DNA of 64,000 nucleotides from Raineyella sp964402325 (GCA_964402325.1 CAYOBI010000004.1:15202-79201); one strand, 5' to 3'; shown: positions 49,645 through 58,999, counted from the first letter of the stretch. Made by a program: numbers and translations. The notes: generated by a model not told the origin, from the letters alone.

Positions 49645-49717
49645 TAGCCCCGACGGGATTCGAACCCGCGCTACCGCCTTGAGAGGGCGGCGTGCTGGGC
49701 CGCTACACAACGGGGCC
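49645..49717 (-). tRNA. tRNA-Glu (anticodon CTC), no encoded CCA
   Basis: 73 nt. Acceptor GGCCCCG/CGGGGCT, anticodon arm CCGCC-CTCTCAA-GGCGG with CTC at 34-36, and TTCGAAT T-loop. Differs from the neighbouring tRNA-Glu at one base in the D arm (C versus T). The base triplet after the discriminator A is CCG, not CCA. Confidence 0.95.
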
Positions 49718-49926
49718 CCAGCGCTTCCCGGTCACCCGGGAACCTGCGGAAGCTTAGCAGGTCCGACACCCGGCACTCAAATCGGCCGGGACCCGTACGG
49801 AGGGAGGGCGAGGAGGCACAGAACGGGCTCCCGAACATTCCCAGGGCTCCGGGCGGAATGCCGCGCTCATTGTGGACCGGCAACCCCTGACGCATTCCGA
49901 CCCCGAGCCCGACATTTCTCCGGAAA

Positions 49927-49962
49927 CAGGAAATCCCTCCGCTGCTGCGGAGGGATTTCCTG
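49927..49962 (-). terminator. Strong hairpin downstream of tRNA-Glu 2
   Basis: CAGGAAATCCCTCCGC and GCGGAGGGATTTCCTG form a perfect 16-bp stem with a 4-base loop, one base beyond the encoded CCA on the minus strand, followed by TTTCC. Good intrinsic terminator candidate, so the two tRNA-Glu genes may be separate transcripts. Confidence 0.75.
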
Positions 49963-49963
49963 C

Positions 49964-50039
49964 TGGTAGCCCCGACGGGATTCGAACCCGCGCTACCGCC
50001 TTGAGAGGGCGGCGTGCTAGGCCGCTACACAACGGGGCC
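49964..50039 (-). tRNA. tRNA-Glu (anticodon CTC), CCA encoded
   Basis: 76 nt including 3' CCA. Same fold as the copy at 49645-49717, anticodon loop CTCTCAA. Located near gltX, which charges it. Confidence 0.95.
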
Positions 50040-50112
50040 CTAACTGGTCACCGGATCACCGGAGACCTGGGAAAATCCTCCGGCGGAACAACATTCCACC
50101 GAGAGACTTTCT

Positions 50113-50187
50113 TGGCTGGGGTACAAGGACTCGAACCTCGACTAAATGAACCAGAATCACTCGTGCTGCCAATTACACCATACCCCA
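50113..50187 (-). tRNA. tRNA-Gln (anticodon CTG), CCA encoded
   Basis: 75 nt including CCA. Acceptor TGGGGTA/TACCCCA, anticodon loop TTCTGGT with CTG at 34-36, T-loop TTCGAGT. Confidence 0.93.
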
Positions 50188-50282
50188 AGGGTTTGTCACC
50201 CCGGGGGGCAACGACGTGTAACTCTAGCGCACCCCTCCCGCCCAACACAAATCGGGCGCAGCCCGCTGTTCCGCCGTCACGG

Positions 50283-51281
50283 TCACCGCCGTCGACCCCG
50301 CGTCGCGGGCGTGCCGGCCACCGCCGGGCGACCGGGCGTGGTGGTCTCCATCCGCATCACCCGGGCGATCCCCCAGGCGGCCACGGCGAACAGGGCGTAG
50401 CCGCCGACGCCGATCAGGGAACCGATCCAGGTCGTCTCGGTGAGGCCACGGGTCGCCGCGATACCCGTCGTCAGGCCGGCCCACAGGTACGCGAAGACGT
50501 TGTTGACCACATGGCCGGCGATGCCGGCTTCGAGGCCCCCGGTGAGCCGGACCAGCATCGCGGCCACCAGGCCGAACGCGAGCCGGTTGAGGAACAGCGG
50601 GAGGTTCTGCGACCCGTGCATGGCCGCGAACACGAGGGCCGAGGCGACCACGCCGAACCACCGCCGTGCGGTCAGCGAGCCGAGGGCCTGCATCAGGTAT
50701 CCGCGGAAGAAATACTCCTCGCCGGTGGCCTGGACCCAGGTGGTCGCCAGGATCACCGCCAGGAAGCCCCAGAACCCCTGCTGGGGGGCGAGGTGGACGA
50801 CGGCGCCGGTGACGGTCCAGGTCACCACCTGCATCGCGTTGAGCACGACGACGGCGACGACGGCGCAGATCGCCAGGTAGCGCCACCGGATCCGGGGCCG
50901 CACGGAGGCCAGCCAGCGCGGAGCGGTGCGGTGGATGGTCGCCACCATCAACCAGGAGAGCGGGACGAGGCAGCCGAGGGCGAGGTTCATCCCGAGCATG
51001 CCCGCCGGGTTGAGGTAGGCGTTCGCCTCCTGGGCGTACGTGGCGTACGGCAGGCCCCGTCCGGCCAGCAGCCAGGCCACGCCGACGACGAGGCTCGGCA
51101 GCACCGTCATCACGCTGAGGTAGAAGACGAAACCCGCGACGACCCCGAAGACGGTCCGCCAGGCCTCCGTGCCGGGCCTGCGCAGCACCAGGGGGTACGA
51201 CACCCCGGGCGGCGGATCCTCGAACCCCCCGACGTACGCCTCGAGGCGTCCGCGGCCCGCCGGCTCCGGGGTGCGCGCCAC
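50283..51281 (-). CDS. CPBP-family intramembrane metalloprotease
   Basis: 332 residues, about eight membrane spans. The three CAAX/Abi motifs are present: GEEYFFRGYL, FAAMHG and GHVVNN. Family members process peptides or act in bacteriocin immunity; the substrate here is unknown. GTG start one base after the gltX stop region, so it is probably co-transcribed with gltX. Confidence 0.9.
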   Translation of the reverse strand: MARTPEPAGRGRLEAYVGGFEDPPPGVSYPLVLRRPGTEAWRTVFGVVAGFVFYLSVMTVLPSLVVGVAWLLAGRGLPYATYAQEANAYLNPAGMLGMNLALGCLVPLSWLMVATIHRTAPRWLASVRPRIRWRYLAICAVVAVVVLNAMQVVTWTVTGAVVHLAPQQGFWGFLAVILATTWVQATGEEYFFRGYLMQALGSLTARRWFGVVASALVFAAMHGSQNLPLFLNRLAFGLVAAMLVRLTGGLEAGIAGHVVNNVFAYLWAGLTTGIAATRGLTETTWIGSLIGVGGYALFAVAAWGIARVMRMETTTPGRPAVAGTPATRGRRR

Positions 51282-51282
51282 C

Positions 51283-52815
51283 TCAGCCCCTCGGGACCGT
51301 CGCCAGCGCCCGGTCGATGCGCGCCAGGCTCGACCCGCGGCCGAGTAGTTCCATCGACTCGAACAGCGGCGGGGAGACCTTGCTGCCGGTCACGGCGGTA
51401 CGGACCGGGCCGAACGCCTTGCGCGGCTTCAGCCCCAGGCCGTCGACCAGCGCGGCCCGCAGGGTGGCCTCGATCGCGGCACGGTCCCAGTCGACCTCGG
51501 CGAGGGCGTCACGGGAGGCCCGCAGCACCGGTCCCTCCTCCGCCTTCAGTGCCGCGGCCGGCTCGATCTCCAGCTCCGCGTCGGGGATGAAGAGGAAGGC
51601 CAGCTTGTCGACCGCCTCGGCCAGGCTGGTGAGGCGCTCCTGGACCAGGGGCGCGGCGCCGACCAGCAGACGCCGCTCGTCCTCGGTCGGCGGGGTCGCG
51701 ACGTAGTGCGCGGCCTGCAGGAACGGGGTGATCCGGGTGGCCAGGTCCTCGGCCGACAGCATCCGGATGTGGGCCGCGTTGATCGCCTCGCACTTCTTGT
51801 GGTCGAAGCGGGCGGCGTTCGCGTTGACCCGACGGATGTCGAACGCCTCGGCCATCTCGGCCATCGTGAAGACGTCCCGGTCGTCGCTGATCGACCAGCC
51901 GAGCAGGGCGAGGTAGTTCAGCAGGCCGTCGGGCAGGAAGCCGCGCTCGCGGTACTCCTCCAGGCCGGCACCCTTGTCGCGCTTGGACAGCCGCTTGTTG
52001 CCCTCCCCCATCACGATCGGCAGGTGACCGAAGCGGGGGGTGATCCCGGAGCCGACGCCGATCCGCGCCAGCGCCTCGTACAGGACGATCTGGCGGGGGG
52101 TCGAGGAGAGCAGGTCCTCGCCGCGCAGCACGTGGGTGATCCCCATCAGCGCGTCGTCGACCGGGTTGACCAGGGTGTAGAGCGGTTCGCCGTTGGACCG
52201 GACGATGGCGTAGTCCGGCACATGGCGGGTGTCGAAGGCGACGTGGCCGCGGACCAGGTCGTCGAACGCGACCTCACCCTCCGGCATCCGGATCCGCAGC
52301 ACGTGCGTACGCCCCTCGGCCTCGTAGGCGGCGACCTGGTCGGCGGTGAGGTCGCGGCAGAAGCCGTCGTAGCCGATGGTGTCGCCGCCCCGGGCCTTCT
52401 CCCGCTCCTCCTGCTCCTCCCGGGTGCAGTAACAGGGGTAGGCGGCGCCGGACTCGACCAGCTTGCCGATGACGTCGCGGTAGATGTCGGTGCGCTCGGA
52501 CTGGCGGTACGGGCCGTACGGGCCGCCGACGTCGGGGCCCTCGTCCCAGGTGATGCCGAGCCAGTTCAGCGAGTCGAGGACGTTGTTGTAGTACTCCTCG
52601 GTGGAGCGCGCGATGTCGGTGTCCTCGATCCGGAGCACCAGGGTGCCGCCGTAGTGGCGGGCGAAGGCGTAGTTGAACAGTGCGGAGCGGACGTTGCCGA
52701 CATGCAGGTTGCCGGTCGGGGACGGTGGGAAACGCACCCGGACGTCGTGGGGGGCGATGTCCCCGAGGACGTCCGCGTCGGTCCTGCCGTGCTGGTCGGT
52801 GCTGGTGTCGCTCAC
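51283..52815 (-). CDS. gltX: Glutamate-tRNA ligase
   Basis: 510 residues from GTG. The HIGH-type motif is within PSPTGNLHVGNVRSA and the KMSKS-type motif is KRLSKRDKG; zinc-free class Ib architecture with an anticodon-binding C-terminus. It charges tRNA-Glu, and in bacteria lacking GlnRS also tRNA-Gln; both tRNAs are encoded 1.1-1.6 kb downstream. Overlaps the FAH gene by four bases. Confidence 0.95.
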   Translation of the reverse strand: MSDTSTDQHGRTDADVLGDIAPHDVRVRFPPSPTGNLHVGNVRSALFNYAFARHYGGTLVLRIEDTDIARSTEEYYNNVLDSLNWLGITWDEGPDVGGPYGPYRQSERTDIYRDVIGKLVESGAAYPCYCTREEQEEREKARGGDTIGYDGFCRDLTADQVAAYEAEGRTHVLRIRMPEGEVAFDDLVRGHVAFDTRHVPDYAIVRSNGEPLYTLVNPVDDALMGITHVLRGEDLLSSTPRQIVLYEALARIGVGSGITPRFGHLPIVMGEGNKRLSKRDKGAGLEEYRERGFLPDGLLNYLALLGWSISDDRDVFTMAEMAEAFDIRRVNANAARFDHKKCEAINAAHIRMLSAEDLATRITPFLQAAHYVATPPTEDERRLLVGAAPLVQERLTSLAEAVDKLAFLFIPDAELEIEPAAALKAEEGPVLRASRDALAEVDWDRAAIEATLRAALVDGLGLKPRKAFGPVRTAVTGSKVSPPLFESMELLGRGSSLARIDRALATVPRG

Positions 52816-53654
52816 TTGGCGTTGTCTCCGCTTGTCGAGGTGGTGTCCGCCACGGGTGTGGGGACGAGGGTGTTGGTCAGGGTGCCGATCCCGTCGATGG
52901 TGATCGAGACCTCCTGGCCGGGTTCGAGCCGGCCGACGCCCGCGGGGGTGCCGGTGAGGATGACGTCGCCCGGGAGCAGGGTGGTGAAGCTGGTGACGTA
53001 CGCGATCAGGTCCGCGATCGACCGGACCATCAGGGCGGTCGAGCCGTGCTGGCGCTCTTCACCGTCGACCACCGTGGTGATCATCAGGTCGGCGGCCTCG
53101 GCCAGCCGCAGGTGGGTGGCGATCCACGGGCCGATCGGGCAGGACGTGTCGAACCCCTTGGCCCGCGACCATTGCCGGTCGGGTTCCTGCAGGTCGCGCA
53201 GCGTGACATCGTTGGCCACGGTGTAGCCGAAGATGACCTCCTCGGCACGGTCCACCGGGACGTCCTTGCAGATCCGGCCGATGACGACGGCGAGTTCGCC
53301 CTCGTAGCTGATGAAGTGCGAGGCGGCCGGCGGGACGATGATCTCGTCGGGGCCGATCACCGCGGTGTTCGGCTTGAAGAAGCACAGCGGGGTGGTCGGC
53401 ACCTCGTTGCCGAGCTCGGCGGCGTGTGCCGCGTAGTTGCGTCCGACGCCGACGATCTTCGAGCGCGGGATGACCGGCGCGAGCAGGCGGACATCGTCGA
53501 GGTGGTGCCGGGCTCCGGTGTACTGCACCGGACCGGCCAGCGGGTCCCCGGTGAGTTCACTCACGCTGTCGGGATGTCCACCGCGATCCTCGGCGAGCTC
53601 GACCACCCCGAAGGCGGGGTCCTGACCGGCGATCGAGTAGCGTGCGATTCGCAT
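52812..53654 (-). CDS. Fumarylacetoacetate hydrolase family protein
   Basis: 280 residues. The FAH fold has SYEGELAVVIGR (metal-binding Glu), YTVANDVTLRDLQ and GDVILTGTPAGVG. Members hydrolyse or decarboxylate acylpyruvates and related compounds; the exact substrate is not evident. It precedes gltX on the same strand, an arrangement shared with mycobacteria. Confidence 0.9.
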   Translation of the reverse strand: MRIARYSIAGQDPAFGVVELAEDRGGHPDSVSELTGDPLAGPVQYTGARHHLDDVRLLAPVIPRSKIVGVGRNYAAHAAELGNEVPTTPLCFFKPNTAVIGPDEIIVPPAASHFISYEGELAVVIGRICKDVPVDRAEEVIFGYTVANDVTLRDLQEPDRQWSRAKGFDTSCPIGPWIATHLRLAEAADLMITTVVDGEERQHGSTALMVRSIADLIAYVTSFTTLLPGDVILTGTPAGVGRLEPGQEVSITIDGIGTLTNTLVPTPVADTTSTSGDNAK

Positions 53655-53814
53655 TGCCTCACCCTATCGCGCCGCGACCGACCCGGCCGTCGGCGACCGA
53701 CCCGGCCGTCGGCGACCGCCGTGAGCAGGTCCGCCCGCGGACCGCCGCGGGCACTGTTCGGGGGACTCTTCCGGGGTGTCGTCGCGGCCCGGCGGCTCGG
53801 GCAGAATGGCGCCC

Positions 53815-55116
53815 ATGGACGTGGTTCTCGATCCCCGGCGTTACAGCATCGTCGACCTGATCCGGCGCAAGCGCGACGGTGGGACCTGGTCGGCGGACGA
53901 GGCCACCTGGATCATCGAGGCCTACACCGCCGGCTGGATCGCCGACGAGCAGATGTCCGCCCTGGCGATGGCGGTGTTCTTCCGGGGGATGTCGGCCGAG
54001 GAGCTGGACCCGTGGACGGCGGCGATGGTGGCCGGTGGCGTACGCCTCGACTACTCCGACCTCGGCCTGCCCACGGTCGACAAGCACTCCACGGGTGGTG
54101 TCGGGGACAAGATCACCCTGGTCCTGACCCCCCTGGTGGCCGCCTGTGGCGTGGCGGTCCCCCAGCTGTCCGGCCGCGGGCTGGGCCACACCGGGGGCAC
54201 GCTGGACAAGCTGGAGTCGATCCCGGGCTGGCGCGGTGGCCTCAGCTCCGGGCAGGTCCGCCGCCAGCTCCTCGAGGTGGGCGGCGCGATCGTCGCGGCG
54301 GGGCCCGACCTGGCCCCGGCGGACCGGAAGCTGTACGCCCTGCGTGACGTCACCGGCACCGTCGAGTCCATCCCGCTGATCGCCTCCTCGATCATGTCGA
54401 AGAAGATCGCCGAGGGCACCGGGGCCCTGGTGCTCGACGTCAAGGTCGGCTCCGGCGCCTTCATGAAGGACCTGGGCAGCGCCCGCGAACTGGCCCGCAC
54501 CATGGTCCGGATCGGCTCCGGAGCCGGCGTGCGGACCGTGGCGCTGCTCTCCGACATGTCGACCCCGCTGGGCCTGACCGCCGGCAACGCTCTCGAGGTG
54601 CGGGAGGCGGTCGAGGTGCTCGCCGGCGGCGGGCCGGACGACGTGGTCGAGCTGACCCTGGCGCTGGCCCGCGAGATGCTGGCCGCGGTCGGGGTCGAGG
54701 CGGATCCCGCCGAGGTGCTCGCCTCCGGCCGGGCGATGGACCGCTGGCGCCGTCTGGTCCGGGCCCAGGGCGGCGATCCGGACGCCCCGCTGCCCGAGGC
54801 CCTGGAGACCGAGGTGGTGACCTCCCCGGCGGACGGCGTCCTGGAGCGCCTGGACGCGATGGGCGTCGGGCTCGCCGCCTGGCACCTCGGTGCCGGTCGG
54901 ATGCGCAAGGAGGACGACGTCCAGGCCGCCGCCGGGGTGGAACTGCATGCCCGGCCCGGCGACGAGATCCGCGCCGGACAACCGCTGCTCACCCTGCACA
55001 CTGACACCCCCGAGCGGTTCGCCGCCGCGCGGGCCGCCCTGGCCGGGGCCGTCGTGATCGCCGCTCCGGGCGCCGCGGCCGCCCCCGGCCCGCTGCTGCT
55101 GGGCCGCGTGGACTGA
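53815..55116 (+). CDS. deoA: Thymidine/pyrimidine-nucleoside phosphorylase
   Basis: 433 residues. KHSTGGVGDK and GRGLGHTGGTLDKLESIPG are the family signatures; SIMSKKIAEG and VKVGSGAFM follow. It phosphorolyses thymidine or other pyrimidine nucleosides in salvage. An ATG three codons upstream (53806) is an alternative start; MDVVLDPRRYS is the usual beginning. No deoC/cdd neighbours. Confidence 0.92.
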   Translation: MDVVLDPRRYSIVDLIRRKRDGGTWSADEATWIIEAYTAGWIADEQMSALAMAVFFRGMSAEELDPWTAAMVAGGVRLDYSDLGLPTVDKHSTGGVGDKITLVLTPLVAACGVAVPQLSGRGLGHTGGTLDKLESIPGWRGGLSSGQVRRQLLEVGGAIVAAGPDLAPADRKLYALRDVTGTVESIPLIASSIMSKKIAEGTGALVLDVKVGSGAFMKDLGSARELARTMVRIGSGAGVRTVALLSDMSTPLGLTAGNALEVREAVEVLAGGGPDDVVELTLALAREMLAAVGVEADPAEVLASGRAMDRWRRLVRAQGGDPDAPLPEALETEVVTSPADGVLERLDAMGVGLAAWHLGAGRMRKEDDVQAAAGVELHARPGDEIRAGQPLLTLHTDTPERFAAARAALAGAVVIAAPGAAAAPGPLLLGRVD

Positions 55117-55127
55117 GGGACCGGCGA

Positions 55128-56390
55128 TCAGAAGGGCAGCGGCGCCGAGCGGCGTCCCCGGGATATCGGGCGTCCCCACGACGACCAGGACAACGGCCCG
55201 AACCCACCGTTGAGCTCGCGCATGATCGTGGTCAGCCGCTGGCTCAGCGGCCAGGGATCGCGGAGGTCGTCGGGTGACCACTCGACCAGGTGCCAGCCGA
55301 GTTCCCGCAGGTGACGGCGGGGCCCCCGCAGCCACTGCCGGCGATCGCCCTGCCAGCCGGTGGGGACCCCCTGCTCGCCCGACCGGTCCAGCACGACCCC
55401 GAGCAACCGGATGTCGGGCCAGCTGAACGGAATCGTCACGGCCCCTGCCCCGGGACGCTCCGCCTCGACGTCGCCCGTCCGCGCCGGGGCCCACGGCGGG
55501 GGCTGGAGCGCGGCGGAGCCGTAGCGACCGAGCCAGGCCGCGGCAGGGTCGTAGCGGTGCCCGAGTGCCGGGTCGCCGGGATCCACACCGCCGTATTCCC
55601 CGTCGCCGCATTCCCCGTCGCCGTATGCGCAGGTGTCGTATGCGCAGGTGTCGTCTGATTCCCGTTCCTCGTGTCCGTCGTCGGCCGCCGGATCCCAGCG
55701 GTAGGTGACGTCCAGCAGCGGGGTGGGGATGCCCATCCGGCCCAGCAGAGCGCGACTGATCGTCTCGGCGGCGCCCGCCGCGTGGCAGGTCGCCTCGCGG
55801 ATCACGCTGCGGGTCTGACCCAGCCCGCTGCACCCGCGCAGGTCGGTGAGCACCTGCTCGATCTCGGTCCGCAGGGCGCCCGGGTCGGCGCACCCGTGCA
55901 GCGCGGAGTCGACCACGACCAGGCCGGTCAGGCTGCCGAACGGCTCCCGCCGGGTGATGTCGACCACGGTCCGCGCCACACTGCTCACCAGGGTGCCGTC
56001 GACTTCGCCGATGTGGGAGGCCGGCAGCCGGGTGGCGAGCACCTCGTAGTCCTGGGTGCCGGCGCCGGCCCCCGGCCGCAGCAGGGTCACCCGCGTGGGC
56101 AGCACCTCGGGACCGATCTCCAGTCCGTGCAGCAGCGCGGCGGTGACGCCACCCACCACGCCGTCGCGGACCGGCCCGGACAGACAGGCCCGGAGGACCT
56201 GGAGGTGGCGCTCCGCCTCGTCGTCGGGCCGGTTGCGGGCGTAGATGCGGTGACAGACGCGCACGACGTCGCCCCGGCGGATCGCTCGCTGGAGGAGGAG
56301 GGGGTCCCCGCCGAGGGCGAGGACGTCGTCGGCGGAGAAGAATTCGAGGTCCGGCAGCGGGGAAGGCCCCGCGGACGATGTCGTGGTCAT
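55128..56390 (-). CDS. AbiEi-like/DUF559-type protein with internal repeats
   Basis: 420 residues. The N-terminal part (FFSADDVLALGGDPLLLQRA; RRGDVVRVCHRIYARN) matches the wing-helix region seen in AbiEi-like antitoxin-domain proteins, and the C-terminal 90 residues (RHLRELGWHLVEWSPDDL) resemble the DUF559/Vsr-type nuclease fold without a clear catalytic set. A middle segment (about 245-275) is low complexity. It contains four related 15-bp units at 55591-55651, encoding Cys-, Tyr- and Gly-containing repeats. No AbiEii toxin gene is adjacent. Function unproven. Confidence 0.65.
   Translation of the reverse strand: MTTTSSAGPSPLPDLEFFSADDVLALGGDPLLLQRAIRRGDVVRVCHRIYARNRPDDEAERHLQVLRACLSGPVRDGVVGGVTAALLHGLEIGPEVLPTRVTLLRPGAGAGTQDYEVLATRLPASHIGEVDGTLVSSVARTVVDITRREPFGSLTGLVVVDSALHGCADPGALRTEIEQVLTDLRGCSGLGQTRSVIREATCHAAGAAETISRALLGRMGIPTPLLDVTYRWDPAADDGHEERESDDTCAYDTCAYGDGECGDGEYGGVDPGDPALGHRYDPAAAWLGRYGSAALQPPPWAPARTGDVEAERPGAGAVTIPFSWPDIRLLGVVLDRSGEQGVPTGWQGDRRQWLRGPRRHLRELGWHLVEWSPDDLRDPWPLSQRLTTIMRELNGGFGPLSWSSWGRPISRGRRSAPLPF
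55591..55651. repeat. In-frame 15-bp repeats in the AbiEi-like gene
   Basis: CCGTATTCCCCGTCG (55591-55605) and CCGCATTCCCCGTCG (55606-55620) are followed by CGTATGCGCAGGTGT twice (55622-55636 and 55637-55651). As the unit is 15 bp, copy changes preserve the frame. Confidence 0.8.
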
Positions 56391-56513
56391 GCCTCCATCC
56401 CACGACCCAGGGGCTGCCACCTCAAGGGCTGCGGCGATCCGCACAACACCGGGACAACACCGCGGCCCGGGCCACCTCGGGCGACCGACCGCCGCAGCAG
56501 CAGCACTCGGGAA

Positions 56514-57197
56514 TCAGGCCCGGACGGCCCCGCGCCGTCGACGCCGGCGGCGCAGCAGCCACCGGTCCAGGGCGTTCGCGGGCCTGGCCACCAGGCTCCC
56601 GACACTGAGGGTCCCGCTCAGCTCGAGCAAGGGGGCGCCGGCGGCGGGCTTCTCCGGGGCCTTGATCCTGGCGCCGCCGATGACCTTGGTGAGCCGGTCC
56701 GCCCGGACGGCCCATCCGTCCGGGAGGATCAGGCGAATGTCACCGGCCCCGCCGGACACCTCAATCCTGACCACCCGGGTCTCCACCCGCGCCTCGAGGC
56801 ACACCAACGTCACGCTGCCGAGCCCGGTCGTCACCCGCACGTACGGGGGCAGGGACCACTCCCCCACCCTGCGTTCGGTGTTGACCGGCGCGGCGATGAT
56901 CAGTGGGTCGTCCGGTCTCCATCCCGGTGCCCGGTACTCCTCCGGCACCGGGATCTGATCGAGGGGACGGTTGACCGGGTGAAGCCCGCCGACGTCCTCC
57001 ACCATCGACGGGAGGACCGGCGTCAGGTCGGCCACCAGAGGATCGAGGTCGGCGAACGTCCGGGCCGCGAGGGCCAGTCCCAGCCGCTCGCGACCCTCCG
57101 TCATCGTCAGTCGGCCGTCGCCGACGGCGTGCTGTAGCAGGTCGACGACCTGGTCGCGCTCGGCGTCGCCGACGCGCATCGCGTCACGTTCGGTCAC
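56514..57197 (-). CDS. DUF1707 protein with LiaF-like C-terminus
   Basis: 227 residues from GTG. The DUF1707 domain (MRVGDAERDQVVDLLQHAVG, then GRLTMTEGRERLG) is at about 6-60; the remainder is beta-rich, as in cell-wall-stress LiaF-like proteins, and ends in a run of arginines without a membrane span. Its start overlaps the cimA stop, an unexpected pairing with a biosynthetic gene. Confidence 0.8.
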   Translation of the reverse strand: MTERDAMRVGDAERDQVVDLLQHAVGDGRLTMTEGRERLGLALAARTFADLDPLVADLTPVLPSMVEDVGGLHPVNRPLDQIPVPEEYRAPGWRPDDPLIIAAPVNTERRVGEWSLPPYVRVTTGLGSVTLVCLEARVETRVVRIEVSGGAGDIRLILPDGWAVRADRLTKVIGGARIKAPEKPAAGAPLLELSGTLSVGSLVARPANALDRWLLRRRRRRRGAVRA

Positions 57198-58852
57198 CCC
57201 ACAGAGTGTACGGAGTCGCCGACCCCCACCAGGGACTCGAGGTCCTCGTCGGACTCCACACGGTTCTCCAGCAGGTGGATCAGGCCGTAGCGGTAGGCGT
57301 CGCAGAGCGCCTCCCAGGAGGCCTCGATGACGTTGGTCCCGACACCCACCGTGGTCCAGGTCCGTTCCCCGTTGGTGGTGTCGATCAGCACCCGCACCGA
57401 GGCCTCGGTGCCCGACGACCCGTCGAGGATCCGCACCCGGTAGTCCTGCAGCTCGTAGCCGGCCATCGTCGGGTAGACCGGGATCAGGCAGCGGCGCAGC
57501 GCCATGTCGAGGGAGTTGACCGGGCCGTTGCCCTCGCCGACGAAGTACTGCGTGTGGCCCTGGGCGACGAGCTTGACGACGGCCTCGCTGACCGGGTCGT
57601 TGTCACCGTTGGCGAACGAGGTGGTGGTCCAGTGCGACACGGTGAACACCTCCGGCAGCTGGTCCAGTTCCTGGCGCAGCAGCAGTTCGAAGGAGGCGTC
57701 GGCGGCGTCGTACGTGTAGCCCTGGAGCTCCTTCTCCTTCACCCGCTCGGTGACGGCAGCGGCGACGGACCGGTCGGACAGGTCGAAGCCGAGCTGCTCG
57801 CCCTTGATCTGGATGTTGGCGCGCCCGGCCATGTCGGAGACCAGCATCCGCATGTCATTGCCGACCCGGGCCGGGTCGACGTGCTGGTAGAGGTTGGGAT
57901 CGACCTTGATCGCCGAGGCGTGCAGCCCGGCCTTGTGCGCGAAGGCCGAGGTGCCGACGTAGGCCCGGCGCGGTCCGGCCGGCACGTTGGTGATCTCGGC
58001 GATCGCCTGGGCGGTCCGGGTCGCCTCGACCAGGCTGCCCTCCGGGAGGACGTCCCAGCCGTACTTGAGCTCGAGGTTCGCGACGACGCTGATGATGTCG
58101 GCGTTGCCGGTCCGCTCGCCGTAGCCGTTGACGCAGCCCTGGACATGGACGGCGCCCGCGTCGACGGCCGCCAGCGTGTTGGCCACCGCACAGCCGGAGT
58201 CGTTGTGGCAGTGGATGCCGATCGGGGCGCCGATGCCGACCGCCGCCGAGACGATCTCGCCCATCCAGCTCGGCAGCATGCCACCGTTGGTGTCGCACAG
58301 CACCACGGCCTCGGCGCCGGCCTCCGCGGCGGTGCGCACCACCTCCAGGGCGTACGCCCGGTCCAGCCGGTAGCCGTCGAAGAAGTGCTCGGCGTCGATG
58401 AAGACCCGCATCCCCTCGGAGCGCAGGTGGGTGACCGAATCGCGCAGCATCTCGAGGTTCTCCTCGAGGGTGGTCCGCAACGCCTCCCGTACGTGACCGA
58501 CGTGGCTCTTCGCGACCAGGGTGGCGACGCGCGCCCCGGAGTCCCGCAACGCGCCGATCAACGGGTCGTCGGCCGCCTTCACCCCGACGCGTCGGGTCAT
58601 CCCGAACGCCACCAGTTCGGCATTGCGCAGCTGCAGCTCACCGGAGGTGGCCCGACGGAAGAACTCGGAGTCCTTCGGGTTCGACCCCGGCCAGCCGCCC
58701 TCGATGAACCCCACCCCGAAGTCGTCCAGGTACGAGGCGATCCGGAGCTTGTCGTTGACGGAGAGCTGCATGCCCTCCTGCTGCGAACCGTCGCGGAGGG
58801 TGACGTCGTAGACATGGAAGGTCTGGGGTGCGGTGGGAGTCGTGGCAACCAT
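57194..58852 (-). CDS. cimA: Citramalate synthase
   Basis: 552 residues. The HMGL-like TIM barrel has VYDVTLRDGSQQEGMQLSV, HCHNDSGCAVANTLAAVDAG and GNADIISVVANLE; a C-terminal LeuA-type allosteric domain follows. CimA makes citramalate from pyruvate and acetyl-CoA, a threonine-independent route to isoleucine. The leader upstream (58975-59060) suggests attenuation by branched-chain amino acid supply. Confidence 0.92.
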   Translation of the reverse strand: MVATTPTAPQTFHVYDVTLRDGSQQEGMQLSVNDKLRIASYLDDFGVGFIEGGWPGSNPKDSEFFRRATSGELQLRNAELVAFGMTRRVGVKAADDPLIGALRDSGARVATLVAKSHVGHVREALRTTLEENLEMLRDSVTHLRSEGMRVFIDAEHFFDGYRLDRAYALEVVRTAAEAGAEAVVLCDTNGGMLPSWMGEIVSAAVGIGAPIGIHCHNDSGCAVANTLAAVDAGAVHVQGCVNGYGERTGNADIISVVANLELKYGWDVLPEGSLVEATRTAQAIAEITNVPAGPRRAYVGTSAFAHKAGLHASAIKVDPNLYQHVDPARVGNDMRMLVSDMAGRANIQIKGEQLGFDLSDRSVAAAVTERVKEKELQGYTYDAADASFELLLRQELDQLPEVFTVSHWTTTSFANGDNDPVSEAVVKLVAQGHTQYFVGEGNGPVNSLDMALRRCLIPVYPTMAGYELQDYRVRILDGSSGTEASVRVLIDTTNGERTWTTVGVGTNVIEASWEALCDAYRYGLIHLLENRVESDEDLESLVGVGDSVHSVG

Positions 58853-58974
58853 GGTGCTCGGTCCTCTGGATCGGTGGGCGCCGGCCCGCCGGCAGGCCGG
58901 CAGGTGGGGCGGGTCAAGGTGTGGGGGCGGCGACCGTGGGGCACCGTCATGGGCAATGGTCCGGGCAACAAAAA

Positions 58975-58998
58975 ACCTCCTGTGCAGGGACAGGAGGT
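58975..58998 (-). terminator. Attenuator terminator upstream of cimA
   Basis: ACCTCCTGT/ACAGGAGGT, 9-bp perfect stem with 6-base loop, followed on the minus strand by TTTTTTGTTG. This is a textbook Rho-independent terminator between a leader peptide and cimA. Confidence 0.85.
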
Positions 58999-58999
58999 G

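Noticed and set aside
53678..53716. Short direct repeat CGACCGACCCGGCCGTCGG
   Set aside because: Two partly overlapping copies of a low-complexity GC sequence in the gap between genes; nothing suggests a functional site.
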